Assembly (NCBI GenBank): GCA_964492845.1
Contig: CAZBMZ010000009.1
Span: forward strand, 62,001-126,000
Reading direction: 5' to 3'
Source: JADJPF01 sp964492845
GTDB lineage: Bacteria; Acidobacteriota; Blastocatellia; Chloracidobacteriales; JADJPF01
Length of the DNA: 64,000 nucleotides
Positions 34,344 through 41,312 of this stretch are shown here, piece after piece. Both the position numbers and the translations under genes were made by a program. The notes beneath the pieces are model-generated. The model did no database searches. It worked only from the letters and a program-made list of their open reading frames with translations, and was not told where the DNA came from. Each line of letters opens with the position of its first letter. The stretch's first letter is position 1.

Positions 34344-35045
34344 TTAGCGATAGTCATAATAGTTAGTCTCAAAGAATTCAAAATTCTTGTCCTCATCAGA
34401 TAGCTTAAGTAGTGCTAACATATGAGGAGCAACACGATTTGCAATTACCTGCATAATGGTTGTGTTATCGTTCCATTGTGCTGCGTGATAAAGACAAATT
34501 GTTCTTTCACCTACAACATGAGTGTTATGTCCAGCAGTAATCTTTAATGCCTCTAAATATTGGCGATCAACATAATGAACTTGTGGCGGTGAGTAAGGCC
34601 AATTGTTAGGATAAACAGCCATTATTGGGACTAATAGATGTTTTTTATTGTTAGGGCTAATAATTGGATATTTTAATTTGCCTTTTTGCTGAGCTTGCTC
34701 AATTTTCTTTAATGCTTTTGGTCGTCCTTCTAAGCTTAAAGGTAGTAACCCTAGCCAAAGCAATGTATTAGGCGATTCTTGACTAGAGCGATTGCATAAA
34801 ATACAACGTAGTTCGCCATCTATTGGAGCTAAATTATCTGAGCAACATTTAGAACGTAGTAAATCTAAGCCTTTTCCTACTGTAATAATCCAGTGAGGAA
34901 GGTATTTCCGCATTTCTTCTATATCACGAGCTAAAAACCTTTGGTTACTTAACCAATTATGATTAGGCAATTTAGCACGCAAGACATTAACATCTATTGT
35001 CCAAGTCTTTTCTTGCTGGTTAGGTAGAATTCTTTTTTGCTGCAT
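34344..35045 (-). CDS. E2/UBC-like conjugating protein with zinc-binding insert
   Basis: 233 residues. The C-terminal part carries E2 features in order: YPNNWPYSPPQVHYV (residues 145-159, the Y-P...PP-x-V core strand), a His at 176, G179 and catalytic Cys C184 in RTICLYHAAQW (W191), then a helix with TTIMQVI. This matches the H...G-x-I-C-L...W pattern of UBC-fold enzymes. C67-C68 and C81xxC84 suggest a zinc-binding insert in the first half. Its place next to JAB and E1 genes supports a conjugation role. AAGGAAAAAAT precedes the ATG. Confidence 0.83.
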   Translation of the reverse strand: MQQKRILPNQQEKTWTIDVNVLRAKLPNHNWLSNQRFLARDIEEMRKYLPHWIITVGKGLDLLRSKCCSDNLAPIDGELRCILCNRSSQESPNTLLWLGLLPLSLEGRPKALKKIEQAQQKGKLKYPIISPNNKKHLLVPIMAVYPNNWPYSPPQVHYVDRQYLEALKITAGHNTHVVGERTICLYHAAQWNDNTTIMQVIANRVAPHMLALLKLSDEDKNFEFFETNYYDYR

Positions 35046-35068
35046 ATTTTTTCCTTTTTAATCAAAGG

Positions 35069-35338
35069 TTAACGGCCAAAACGGTCTTCTGCTGGGTTAA
35101 TAGCAAATGGTGCTGCCTCGCCTTTTTGACGACGGGTAGGATAGAAATCTACTATAACTTCTGGCTCTCTAGCTGTATTTGCAACATTTGCGGCGTTTGC
35201 AGCATTATCATAAATTCTTTCTGTAAGTGGACAATAGGCACGTTGTCCAGTTGTCGTTAATCTTTGTGCAGGTAGACAACAAGTGCAAGTTGGTTCAATA
35301 GAAGGTGAAGCGGTTTGGTTAATTCTATAGCTATTCAT
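35069..35338 (-). CDS. Small CxCC zinc-module protein
   Basis: 89 residues. It has one zinc-module motif: C18-T-C20-C21, then 14 residues, C36-P-L-T-E-R-I-Y. The same CxCC-x14-16-C-x3-4-E-x-Y pattern occurs twice in the adjacent 277-residue protein. The C-terminus ends DRFGR, so it does not resemble a mature ubiquitin-like tail (GG). A strong AAGGAG lies before the ATG. A role as adaptor or substrate-recognition part is inference; no family is recognised. Confidence 0.75.
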   Translation of the reverse strand: MNSYRINQTASPSIEPTCTCCLPAQRLTTTGQRAYCPLTERIYDNAANAANVANTAREPEVIVDFYPTRRQKGEAAPFAINPAEDRFGR

Positions 35339-35362
35339 AAATTAAATTCTCCTTAAAAATTT

Positions 35363-36196
35363 TTATAAAAACCAACGTCGTCTTTGACGTTTAGGAACTT
35401 CGACGGGTGGCGGTTCTCTCTCTTGTCCACCTATAAAACCGCCATAGTAAAACGCTGCATTTCCTTGATTAAGTGCTGCTTCTATATCGTTATTTGTAGC
35501 TAAATTGACTTCTACAGGCTTACGTACCACTGTTCCGTTAATATTACGTATATACTCTTCATTACTAATAACGCAGCGAATTGATCGATCAACGTTTGCA
35601 ACTAATGGATTTGGCATTTGACAGCAGGAACATAGGCCAAAAGGGAGTTTACTAACTTGCAAATATCCCTGTGCTGATAAAAGATATTTTTCCCGACTAA
35701 CTGAGCAAGTTAAATTTTCTGATTCTGGTGTTTTTACAAGTGGAAAATGTATCTCACAACATTTGCAGTAGCCATAAGGCAAATCTTTACAATTAATTAA
35801 ATCTGCACCTACTCCACGTCTTACATAAGAGTTTCTGCACTTTGTACAAACATATAGCCCATTATTGATGGCTAAATCCCCTATACAACTTGGACATAAG
35901 CCTAAACGTTGAGTATTTTCTTTGGGCTGATCAGTCAATATTGCAATAGTTTGCTCTGGTGTTTGGCTATTTTCTTTATTTTGACTTACATGAGTTACTT
36001 CATTTGAAGCAACTTGTTTTTGCTTTAACATTTCGTTAATGCGTTCTAGTGCTGAAAACTGAGCCTTTGTATTGTTAGCTAAAACAGTTGTGGTAGGCTG
36101 AGTCTTGCTAGTATTTTCAGGAGCTTTATTGATATTTTTATCAGCCTCAGCCCGTTTACGTTTTAGCATTTCTTCAATTTTTGCTCTAGCGTCCAT
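35363..36196 (-). CDS. Multi-zinc-finger protein with N-terminal helical repeat
   Basis: 277 residues. The first ~65 residues contain a repeated helix motif, I(E/N)EMLK(R/Q)K, at about 7-14 and 53-60. Three Cys modules follow: C101xxC104 with C117xxC120, C144-K-C146-C147 with C164, and C189-S-C191-C192 with C208. The modules look like tandem repeats of one treble-clef-like unit with loss of some ligands. The C-terminus is Pro and Arg-rich (QRRRWFL). Treble-clef proteins such as RING fingers are the E3 class of ubiquitin systems, but the spacing here is not that of a RING, so an E3-like role is only a suggestion. Confidence 0.75.
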   Translation of the reverse strand: MDARAKIEEMLKRKRAEADKNINKAPENTSKTQPTTTVLANNTKAQFSALERINEMLKQKQVASNEVTHVSQNKENSQTPEQTIAILTDQPKENTQRLGLCPSCIGDLAINNGLYVCTKCRNSYVRRGVGADLINCKDLPYGYCKCCEIHFPLVKTPESENLTCSVSREKYLLSAQGYLQVSKLPFGLCSCCQMPNPLVANVDRSIRCVISNEEYIRNINGTVVRKPVEVNLATNNDIEAALNQGNAAFYYGGFIGGQEREPPPVEVPKRQRRRWFL

Positions 36197-36227
36197 AAAG
36201 CATCTACCTTAGTTTACTAAGATTAAG

Positions 36228-37082
36228 TTATCTAGCGGCACGCATAGCTTGTTCTAATGCACCGTTATTTTGAGTATTAATAAAATTCCGACCTAGTTCT
36301 AAATGTCGTCGGCTAAGTAATGGATATTTAGAGCTTTCCAGGTAGGCTAAAGCATCTGCACGAGGCTCTACACCTAGCGCGGTAGCTAAATTTGATAAAC
36401 ATTCATTACTCTTAAAAATTGTTGCGTGACCATAAGCAGCCATTTGACGAATGGCTTCATGATGTTTAGCCGAATGTTGAGACATACAAGCAGGCTCAAT
36501 TACTCGTACCCTAAAGCCCATTGCAGTAAAAGCTTGGGCGTTTAGCTGAATCATATAGTCAGTCCAAACCCCTGCTAAAAAAACCTCTACTTGTTCATAA
36601 GGAGCATTGTTTGTATGGTCATTAATCCAGTCTAAGATTGGTGAAGGGCTACTTCCATCAGGTAGCAACATAATTGACTGATTTGCTCGATATTCACGAG
36701 AATTTCCACAAGCAACATAAGGTTGTAATTCCGCAGACCAATCCCAGCCGGGATGACCTTCAATTGCATGAGGATTAAAAGCTTTTAAGTGTGGATAATG
36801 ATCAATGTTTTCTGCTGAATGGCTATCAGCCCGCCAAATGGTTAAAATATTTTCTGATGCACCTTCGCCTAAAGTTACAAGGTCGGCTAACCATTGCCAA
36901 ACACCACCGTTTGTAGCAATCATTTTTGGATCAATACGAATAGCGCAATCTTGTTCTTTTGGCCCATCAGGAGGCCCAACTAAATCATTAATCAAGTCAC
37001 AAATAATTACTACTTTTTTATTAATTAATTGTTCTGTAGTTTGAAATCGGTAAAACTTTTCTGGCATAATTGGTCTAGCCAT
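36228..37082 (-). CDS. Nicotinamidase/isochorismatase-fold protein lacking the catalytic Cys
   Basis: 284 residues. Cysteine-hydrolase fold: ICDLIND (D29), DSHS (D86, H88) and PHAIEGHPGWDW (104-115), which resembles the metal-site and substrate loops of nicotinamidase PncA. At the nucleophile the family has G-x-x-T-D-x-C; here it is GVWTDYMI, with Met177 in the Cys position. It therefore probably does not hydrolyse nicotinamide by the usual route and may be a binding or structural protein. AAGGAG precedes the ATG. It lies between the Hsp70-like and zinc-module genes, with short gaps. Confidence 0.82.
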   Translation of the reverse strand: MARPIMPEKFYRFQTTEQLINKKVVIICDLINDLVGPPDGPKEQDCAIRIDPKMIATNGGVWQWLADLVTLGEGASENILTIWRADSHSAENIDHYPHLKAFNPHAIEGHPGWDWSAELQPYVACGNSREYRANQSIMLLPDGSSPSPILDWINDHTNNAPYEQVEVFLAGVWTDYMIQLNAQAFTAMGFRVRVIEPACMSQHSAKHHEAIRQMAAYGHATIFKSNECLSNLATALGVEPRADALAYLESSKYPLLSRRHLELGRNFINTQNNGALEQAMRAAR

Positions 37083-37109
37083 AATGTTAACTCCTTATTT
37101 AACTTACTG

Positions 37110-38609
37110 TTATAAATCATAAGTGATTGAAATTTCTCGCGCTCTCCCGCTACTACAATCTTGAGCGCGTACCAAAATAATTCCATCATCATCTTTTCCA
37201 ATAGTTACATCTATAGGAGAATTACGAGGTAAATTTGCGGGTAACGGTAAATCAAACTTCCCTATTAGCTTGTTGCTGTTAGCTGTGCGTTCTTCGCCCT
37301 CGCGCACCTCTATTTGCACGGCTGTTTGATTATTTTGTACGGTTAAAAATCTTTTTGTACTTAAGGCCGGAATAACAGCTTGTCGTTTTAGGACAAAACC
37401 CATTGTTCCAGTATAAGTTGTAATGCCTAAAGAATGAGCAGTAACATCTTCAACTCCCATTACCCTTGCTTGTCCAAGTAAATAAGCTCCATAAAGTGCT
37501 GCACCTCTAACAGCTAACTCATCAGAATTTCTTGCTACTATAGGTGTTTGTCTAACTGTATTAGTTACAGTATTAACAACAATAGGAAGTTTTGTCCCAC
37601 CACCTAAAAGAAACACTTTATCTAAATTTGGACGTTCGGCTTCCATCAAGCAACTATTAATTAGTTGTTTAATCCTAGTCAATAAACTACCGCAAAGTTG
37701 CATTAGTTGTTGCGATGTTATAGTAGCTTGCAGGTGTAAAGGTTGACCAAAACGGTCAAAATTTACAAATGGGACATTAATTTCTGCTCTTTCATTTATG
37801 CTTAACTCGTGTTTAGCCGCCTTTATAGCCATTAACACTTCATGACGTGCCATAGGAGAATCACTTATTAAAGGTTGTTGATAACGAGTTTGAAAATCTT
37901 TTGCTAGCTGGTCAAAAATTAAATAATCAATATCATTACTACCTAATCGCGTATCTCCAGTAATAGCTTTTATCCGTAGTTTTTGGTTATTTTGACGACT
38001 AACTATAGCTATTTCACATTTACCGGCCCCTAGATCTACAGTCATAAATTCTTGACCTGTAACTTCCTGGCCTTGACTCATTGCTAGTACAGCCGCAGTA
38101 GGTTCATTAATTAGTTTTACTTGCTTAAATACACTTTCAGCAGCATTTCTAATACTACGACGTTGAAAGTCATCAAAACTGCCCGTAACAGCAATTACAG
38201 CTTGGTTTATAGGTTGTTTTAGGTATTGTTCAGCGGCTCTATATATTTTTCTAAGCAGCATTGCATAAAGTTCTATTGGAGTATAACTATTGTTAATCCA
38301 ATCATTTATACGAACCCTATTATTATCATTGGAAAGACTAAAAGCTAAATTAGTTATTTCTGTCTGAAGTTCTGAATATTTTCGTCCTAACAATCTATTA
38401 ATGTTTGTTATTAGTAAATTTGGATCTGTCCCAGAATAAAGATAAGCATACTTACCTATTTCTCTTAACCGATGTAGCAAAACTGAACTAGGCATTGAGT
38501 ATTCGCCTTCTTCCAAAGGAATTAAGCATACTTGCCCATTTTCATACACAGCAGCACGAGCCTGAGAGTTTCCTATTGTAATTGCAATCATCTTCTGCCC
38601 GTCTTGCAT
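37110..38609 (-). CDS. Hsp70-like chaperone ATPase without C-terminal lid
   Basis: 499 residues. Nucleotide-binding domain: phosphate 1 is altered (AITIGNSQ at residues 9-16; DnaK has IDLGTTNS). Phosphate 2 DLGAG is at 192-196, EPTAA at 169-173, GDT-R-LG near 218-223 and LLGGGTKLP at 334-342. A substrate-binding beta domain runs from ~410 to the C-terminus (TVQNNQTAVQIEVREGEE, IDVTIGKDDDGIILVRAQD). DnaK is about 640 residues and carries an alpha-helical lid; here it is missing. First gene of the operon, with GAGGAG before ATG 38609. It could deliver substrates to, or remodel them for, the conjugation enzymes. Confidence 0.87.
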   Translation of the reverse strand: MQDGQKMIAITIGNSQARAAVYENGQVCLIPLEEGEYSMPSSVLLHRLREIGKYAYLYSGTDPNLLITNINRLLGRKYSELQTEITNLAFSLSNDNNRVRINDWINNSYTPIELYAMLLRKIYRAAEQYLKQPINQAVIAVTGSFDDFQRRSIRNAAESVFKQVKLINEPTAAVLAMSQGQEVTGQEFMTVDLGAGKCEIAIVSRQNNQKLRIKAITGDTRLGSNDIDYLIFDQLAKDFQTRYQQPLISDSPMARHEVLMAIKAAKHELSINERAEINVPFVNFDRFGQPLHLQATITSQQLMQLCGSLLTRIKQLINSCLMEAERPNLDKVFLLGGGTKLPIVVNTVTNTVRQTPIVARNSDELAVRGAALYGAYLLGQARVMGVEDVTAHSLGITTYTGTMGFVLKRQAVIPALSTKRFLTVQNNQTAVQIEVREGEERTANSNKLIGKFDLPLPANLPRNSPIDVTIGKDDDGIILVRAQDCSSGRAREISITYDL

Positions 38610-38633
38610 TGTTTTCTCCTCAAATTTTAATTA

Positions 38634-38648
38634 GTGTATGTGTTACAC
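38634..38648. promoter_or_regulatory. Operator-like dyad 1 upstream of the Hsp70-E1 operon
   Basis: GTGTA (38634-38638), 5-base spacer, TACAC (38644-38648). The left half continues as AATTAGTGTA (from 38629), as in the second dyad 23 bp away. Probably bound by a dimeric repressor. Confidence 0.6.
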
Positions 38649-38655
38649 GAAAATT

Positions 38656-38684
38656 AGTGTAATTGATACACTAATTAAAATCAA
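38656..38684 (-). promoter_or_regulatory. Promoter of the Hsp70-E1 operon, overlapping operator dyad 2
   Basis: Minus-strand -35 TTGATT (38679-38684), 17-base spacer, -10 TACACT (38656-38661). The spacer and -10 coincide with a perfect 10-bp inverted repeat AATTAGTGTA (38652-38661) / TACACTAATT (38667-38676) with a 5-base spacer. It is the same GTGTA-N5-TACAC design as the first dyad. The overlap suggests repression by blocking RNA polymerase. Confidence 0.65.
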
Positions 38685-38694
38685 GAAAAAAATT

Positions 38695-38725
38695 TGATGG
38701 TTAGGAAAAATTTTTCTAACCATCA
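38695..38725 (-). terminator. Terminator of the Ser/Thr kinase gene
   Basis: 10-bp stem TGATGGTTAG (38695-38704) / CTAACCATCA (38716-38725) around an A/T-rich loop, followed on the minus strand by AAATTTTTTT. It separates kinase transcription from the Hsp70 operon. Confidence 0.87.
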
Positions 38726-38759
38726 ACATGGAGTTACCAAAACAAAGCAATAAGAAAAT

Positions 38760-40511
38760 TTACATACGTTCAAAGTAATAAATAATCAAAAGAGTTACCA
38801 TAACTGCCAAAAGAAAAACAATTATTGAACCAATAATTAATTGGATTTTTAGAGCTACTAAAACATCCATAAAGTTTTCATATTCAACATTTGAAGCTAA
38901 CCTATTGGCTGAAGGAACGGTTGTGGCAGTTCTTGAAGGCAAACTAGGATTAACTAGCACTGCTGGATTAACAGCAGGACTAATTCTGGTAGGTGGTACA
39001 ACTTCTGTATTAAGTATTGTTTCCTCAGCAGCAACTACTGGAGTTTGATCAAGTTGTGGTCTAGTAGGAGCAGAAGTAAAAGAAAGTGAAGGTTTTCTAA
39101 CTTCATTATCTCCAGTATTTATAGATTGACTAGGAGTTTGTATTTTAGTAGGTGCAGAAGTAAAAGAAGATTCATTTGTAGGCATCAGGGCTGGCAAAGA
39201 AGGAGTAGTTTTAGCAGAATCAATAAAATGTTCTTCTTTTTGAATATTAGCCAAAGGATTTTTTATATTTGCTTCAATTGCTTCTTGTGGTACAGCCATA
39301 GTGCCTAAAGTCATTTGCTGAGTAGCACGACTATTAACTATTACTTCATCCCGGCTTACTTTAGTAGTTTCTCTAGTACCAGGACTTAAGACTTTTTCTG
39401 TTTTTAGAATTTGCTCTGTTTCCGTTTGAAAAACAGTATTTCTATCAATAATAGGTGATGAATTCAGATTTGACTGAGTTTTAGAAACTAAATTTTGTTC
39501 ATTTGCAGGGTCTAAATTAACCTCTGTTTTCTGAAAGAAAAACTCTTTAGCTACATGCATAGCATCTTTTAATTCCTGTGCTAATAGCCCAGCAGAAGCA
39601 ATTCTTTCATCTCGTTTTTTCTTTAATGCTTTTTGTACTACAGCATCTAAAACAGGGTGTATTGATGGATTAGATTTAATAATTGGCAATGGATCCTTAA
39701 AAAGATGTCCTCCAATAATGCTTTGCACCGTCCCAGTAAAAGGAGTATCTCCACAAAACATTTCATAAATCATAATTCCAATAGCATAAACATCTGCACG
39801 TTTATCTATTATTTCACCTTCATAGTATTCTGGTGCCATATAATGAGGAGTACCTAATACTTCACCTGGTTTAGTTAGATTAACGCTAGCTTTTTCACCT
39901 GAATCAGAAGTTATTTTAGCTAGACCAAAATCTACTACTTTAACCATCAAAGAACCATCTGTAGATTCTTTTAACATTACATTCTCTGGTTTAAGGTCAC
40001 GATGTATGATGCCTTGTGTGTGAGCTACTTCTACTACATTGCAAACTTGAATCATCCAATCAATTATTTGATCTGGTCTAACAGGTACTCTATCAATCAA
40101 GACTTGGCGTAGTGAGCGACCCTTAATAAATTCCATTACTAAATAAGCACTGCCTTCTTGCAAAACACCAAAGTCATAAATTGTTACTGCATTTGGGTGT
40201 TCTATTCTTGCACTAGCCTTTGCTTCACGAATAAAACGACTTGCAGCTTGTTCATCATTAGCCATATTTTGCTGTAAAACTTTTATAGCAACACGTCGAT
40301 CTAGCAGTAAATGCTGGCCTTCATAAACTGCTCCCATTCCTCCGCGCCCTAGCAATTTCTCAACACGGTATTTATCAGCAATCATACGCCCAATCATTGG
40401 ATCAGCCACTTGAGCAGTCTTTCCACTAGAATCAACTAATGTAGTTGCATCTATTGGACAAATAGCCTGGTCACTACTGTACTGCGCATTACATTTTGGA
40501 CAAAGTCTCAT
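38760..40511 (-). CDS. Zinc-ribbon Ser/Thr protein kinase, membrane-anchored
   Basis: 583 residues. An N-terminal half-ribbon (C4xxC7, C18) is followed by a PknB-like kinase domain at ~48-315: glycine loop GRGGMGAVYEG, K77, HRDLKPEN (170-177), DFG (194-196), APE motif and MIYEMFCGDTPFTG. A disordered Ser/Thr/Pro-rich linker follows, with a repeated SFTSAPT element. A final transmembrane helix lies at ~553-577. The catalytic domain is cytoplasmic and most residues needed for activity are present. It lies just upstream of the Hsp70-E1 operon, separated by a terminator. Confidence 0.9.
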   Translation of the reverse strand: MRLCPKCNAQYSSDQAICPIDATTLVDSSGKTAQVADPMIGRMIADKYRVEKLLGRGGMGAVYEGQHLLLDRRVAIKVLQQNMANDEQAASRFIREAKASARIEHPNAVTIYDFGVLQEGSAYLVMEFIKGRSLRQVLIDRVPVRPDQIIDWMIQVCNVVEVAHTQGIIHRDLKPENVMLKESTDGSLMVKVVDFGLAKITSDSGEKASVNLTKPGEVLGTPHYMAPEYYEGEIIDKRADVYAIGIMIYEMFCGDTPFTGTVQSIIGGHLFKDPLPIIKSNPSIHPVLDAVVQKALKKKRDERIASAGLLAQELKDAMHVAKEFFFQKTEVNLDPANEQNLVSKTQSNLNSSPIIDRNTVFQTETEQILKTEKVLSPGTRETTKVSRDEVIVNSRATQQMTLGTMAVPQEAIEANIKNPLANIQKEEHFIDSAKTTPSLPALMPTNESSFTSAPTKIQTPSQSINTGDNEVRKPSLSFTSAPTRPQLDQTPVVAAEETILNTEVVPPTRISPAVNPAVLVNPSLPSRTATTVPSANRLASNVEYENFMDVLVALKIQLIIGSIIVFLLAVMVTLLIIYYFERM

Positions 40512-40742
40512 TAGTTATAAAACCTTTTAGTCTATTTTTGTGAGGAGGTATTTAGCAGTTAATATATTGTGCTTGTACTTTTTTATGGATTAAATGTCAA
40601 GACAAAATTTTTCCAAAAATCTTACCACAAGCCTGGCATTTGCTTAAGTTATCAACAATGGTTTTTAATAGCTTTTGACATTTAGAATCTAAGAATATGG
40701 TTGCTAACTGCTAGTTTAGCAAGCAATTATTAAACAAATCTG

Positions 40743-40770
40743 TTGACATATATATTAGTCGTTTTACAAT
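40743..40770 (+). promoter_or_regulatory. Strong sigma70-like promoter for the 40842 gene
   Basis: Perfect -35 TTGACA (40743-40748), 16-base spacer, -10 TACAAT (40765-40770). It lies about 70 bases before the start codon of the small exported protein. Confidence 0.75.
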
Positions 40771-40777
40771 TAGTGAA

Positions 40778-40790
40778 AATCGCGGCGATT
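40778..40790. promoter_or_regulatory. AATCGC-G-GCGATT dyad at the likely transcription start
   Basis: 13-base near-palindrome, with six-base arms and a one-base centre, in an otherwise AT-rich leader. It begins about where transcription from 40743-40770 should start, so it is an operator or 5' leader element candidate. Confidence 0.4.
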
Positions 40791-40841
40791 GTCACCACGC
40801 CCACACCTTCTTTTTTAAAACATTTTAGGAGAATTAATTAG

Positions 40842-41252
40842 ATGAAAAAGATTTTTTTCCGTACATTTTGTTTAGCTTTATTTGTATTAGCATTTAGCGT
40901 AATGCCTTCTTATGCTCAAAAAGCCTTAAAAGGAAACTGGACTTTTACCATTCAAAGCCCAATGGGTGCTTTACCAATCCCATTTTCTTTTAAGAAAGGT
41001 GGTAAAGGTACAGCAACAGTTCCTACTGGTGCCTTAGCTATAGCTTACCGTGAAAGGGGTGCTAACGTTAGTGTAGCTCTAGAAGCTCCTGGTTTAGCTC
41101 CAGATGGTTCTGATTTAACATTTGTAATTCGTGGTACTAAAACTGATACCGCAGTTACAGCTACTGCTATTGTTGTTACAAGTACAGCAGATCCTTCTAG
41201 CCCAGGTGGTTTTGCTATTACAACACTTCCTGTTTCTGGTGCAAGAAGATAA
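40842..41252 (+). CDS. Small exported protein of unknown function
   Basis: 136 residues. A classical signal peptide (FFRTFCLALFVLAFSVMPSYAQ) is followed by a beta-rich mature domain starting KGNWTFTIQSPMG. It is rich in Gly, Ala and Thr, with no Cys after the signal peptide. It probably accumulates outside the cytoplasm. It has its own strong promoter and a strong terminator, suggesting high expression. TAGGAG precedes the ATG. Confidence 0.75.
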   Translation: MKKIFFRTFCLALFVLAFSVMPSYAQKALKGNWTFTIQSPMGALPIPFSFKKGGKGTATVPTGALAIAYRERGANVSVALEAPGLAPDGSDLTFVIRGTKTDTAVTATAIVVTSTADPSSPGGFAITTLPVSGARR

Positions 41253-41263
41253 CCAAAGATTAG

Positions 41264-41298
41264 TGGCGGGGAACTACCCCGCCATCAGTTTTTATTTC
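41264..41298 (+). terminator. Strong intrinsic terminator of the 40842 gene
   Basis: GC-rich stem TGGCGGGG (41264-41271) / CCCCGCCA (41277-41284), 5-base loop, followed by a T-rich tract (CAGTTTTTATTT). Confidence 0.93.
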
Positions 41299-41312
41299 TT
41301 ATTTAACAGATT

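Larger units (their letters stand above)
40512..40841. other. 330-base divergent intergenic region
   Basis: Separates the kinase (minus) and the exported protein gene (plus). It contains a strong plus-strand promoter (40743-40770) and a GC-rich dyad (40778-40790). Otherwise it is AT-rich with no gene seen. Confidence 0.6.

Noticed and set aside
35069..35338. Calling the 89-residue protein the ubiquitin-like modifier
   Set aside because: It is Cys-rich, shows no beta-grasp pattern and ends in FGR rather than GG.
31824..38609. Calling the operon a CBASS or standard Bil system
   Set aside because: No cyclic-nucleotide synthase or effector gene was found, and the Hsp70, cysteine-hydrolase and Zn-module genes are not part of those systems as I know them.
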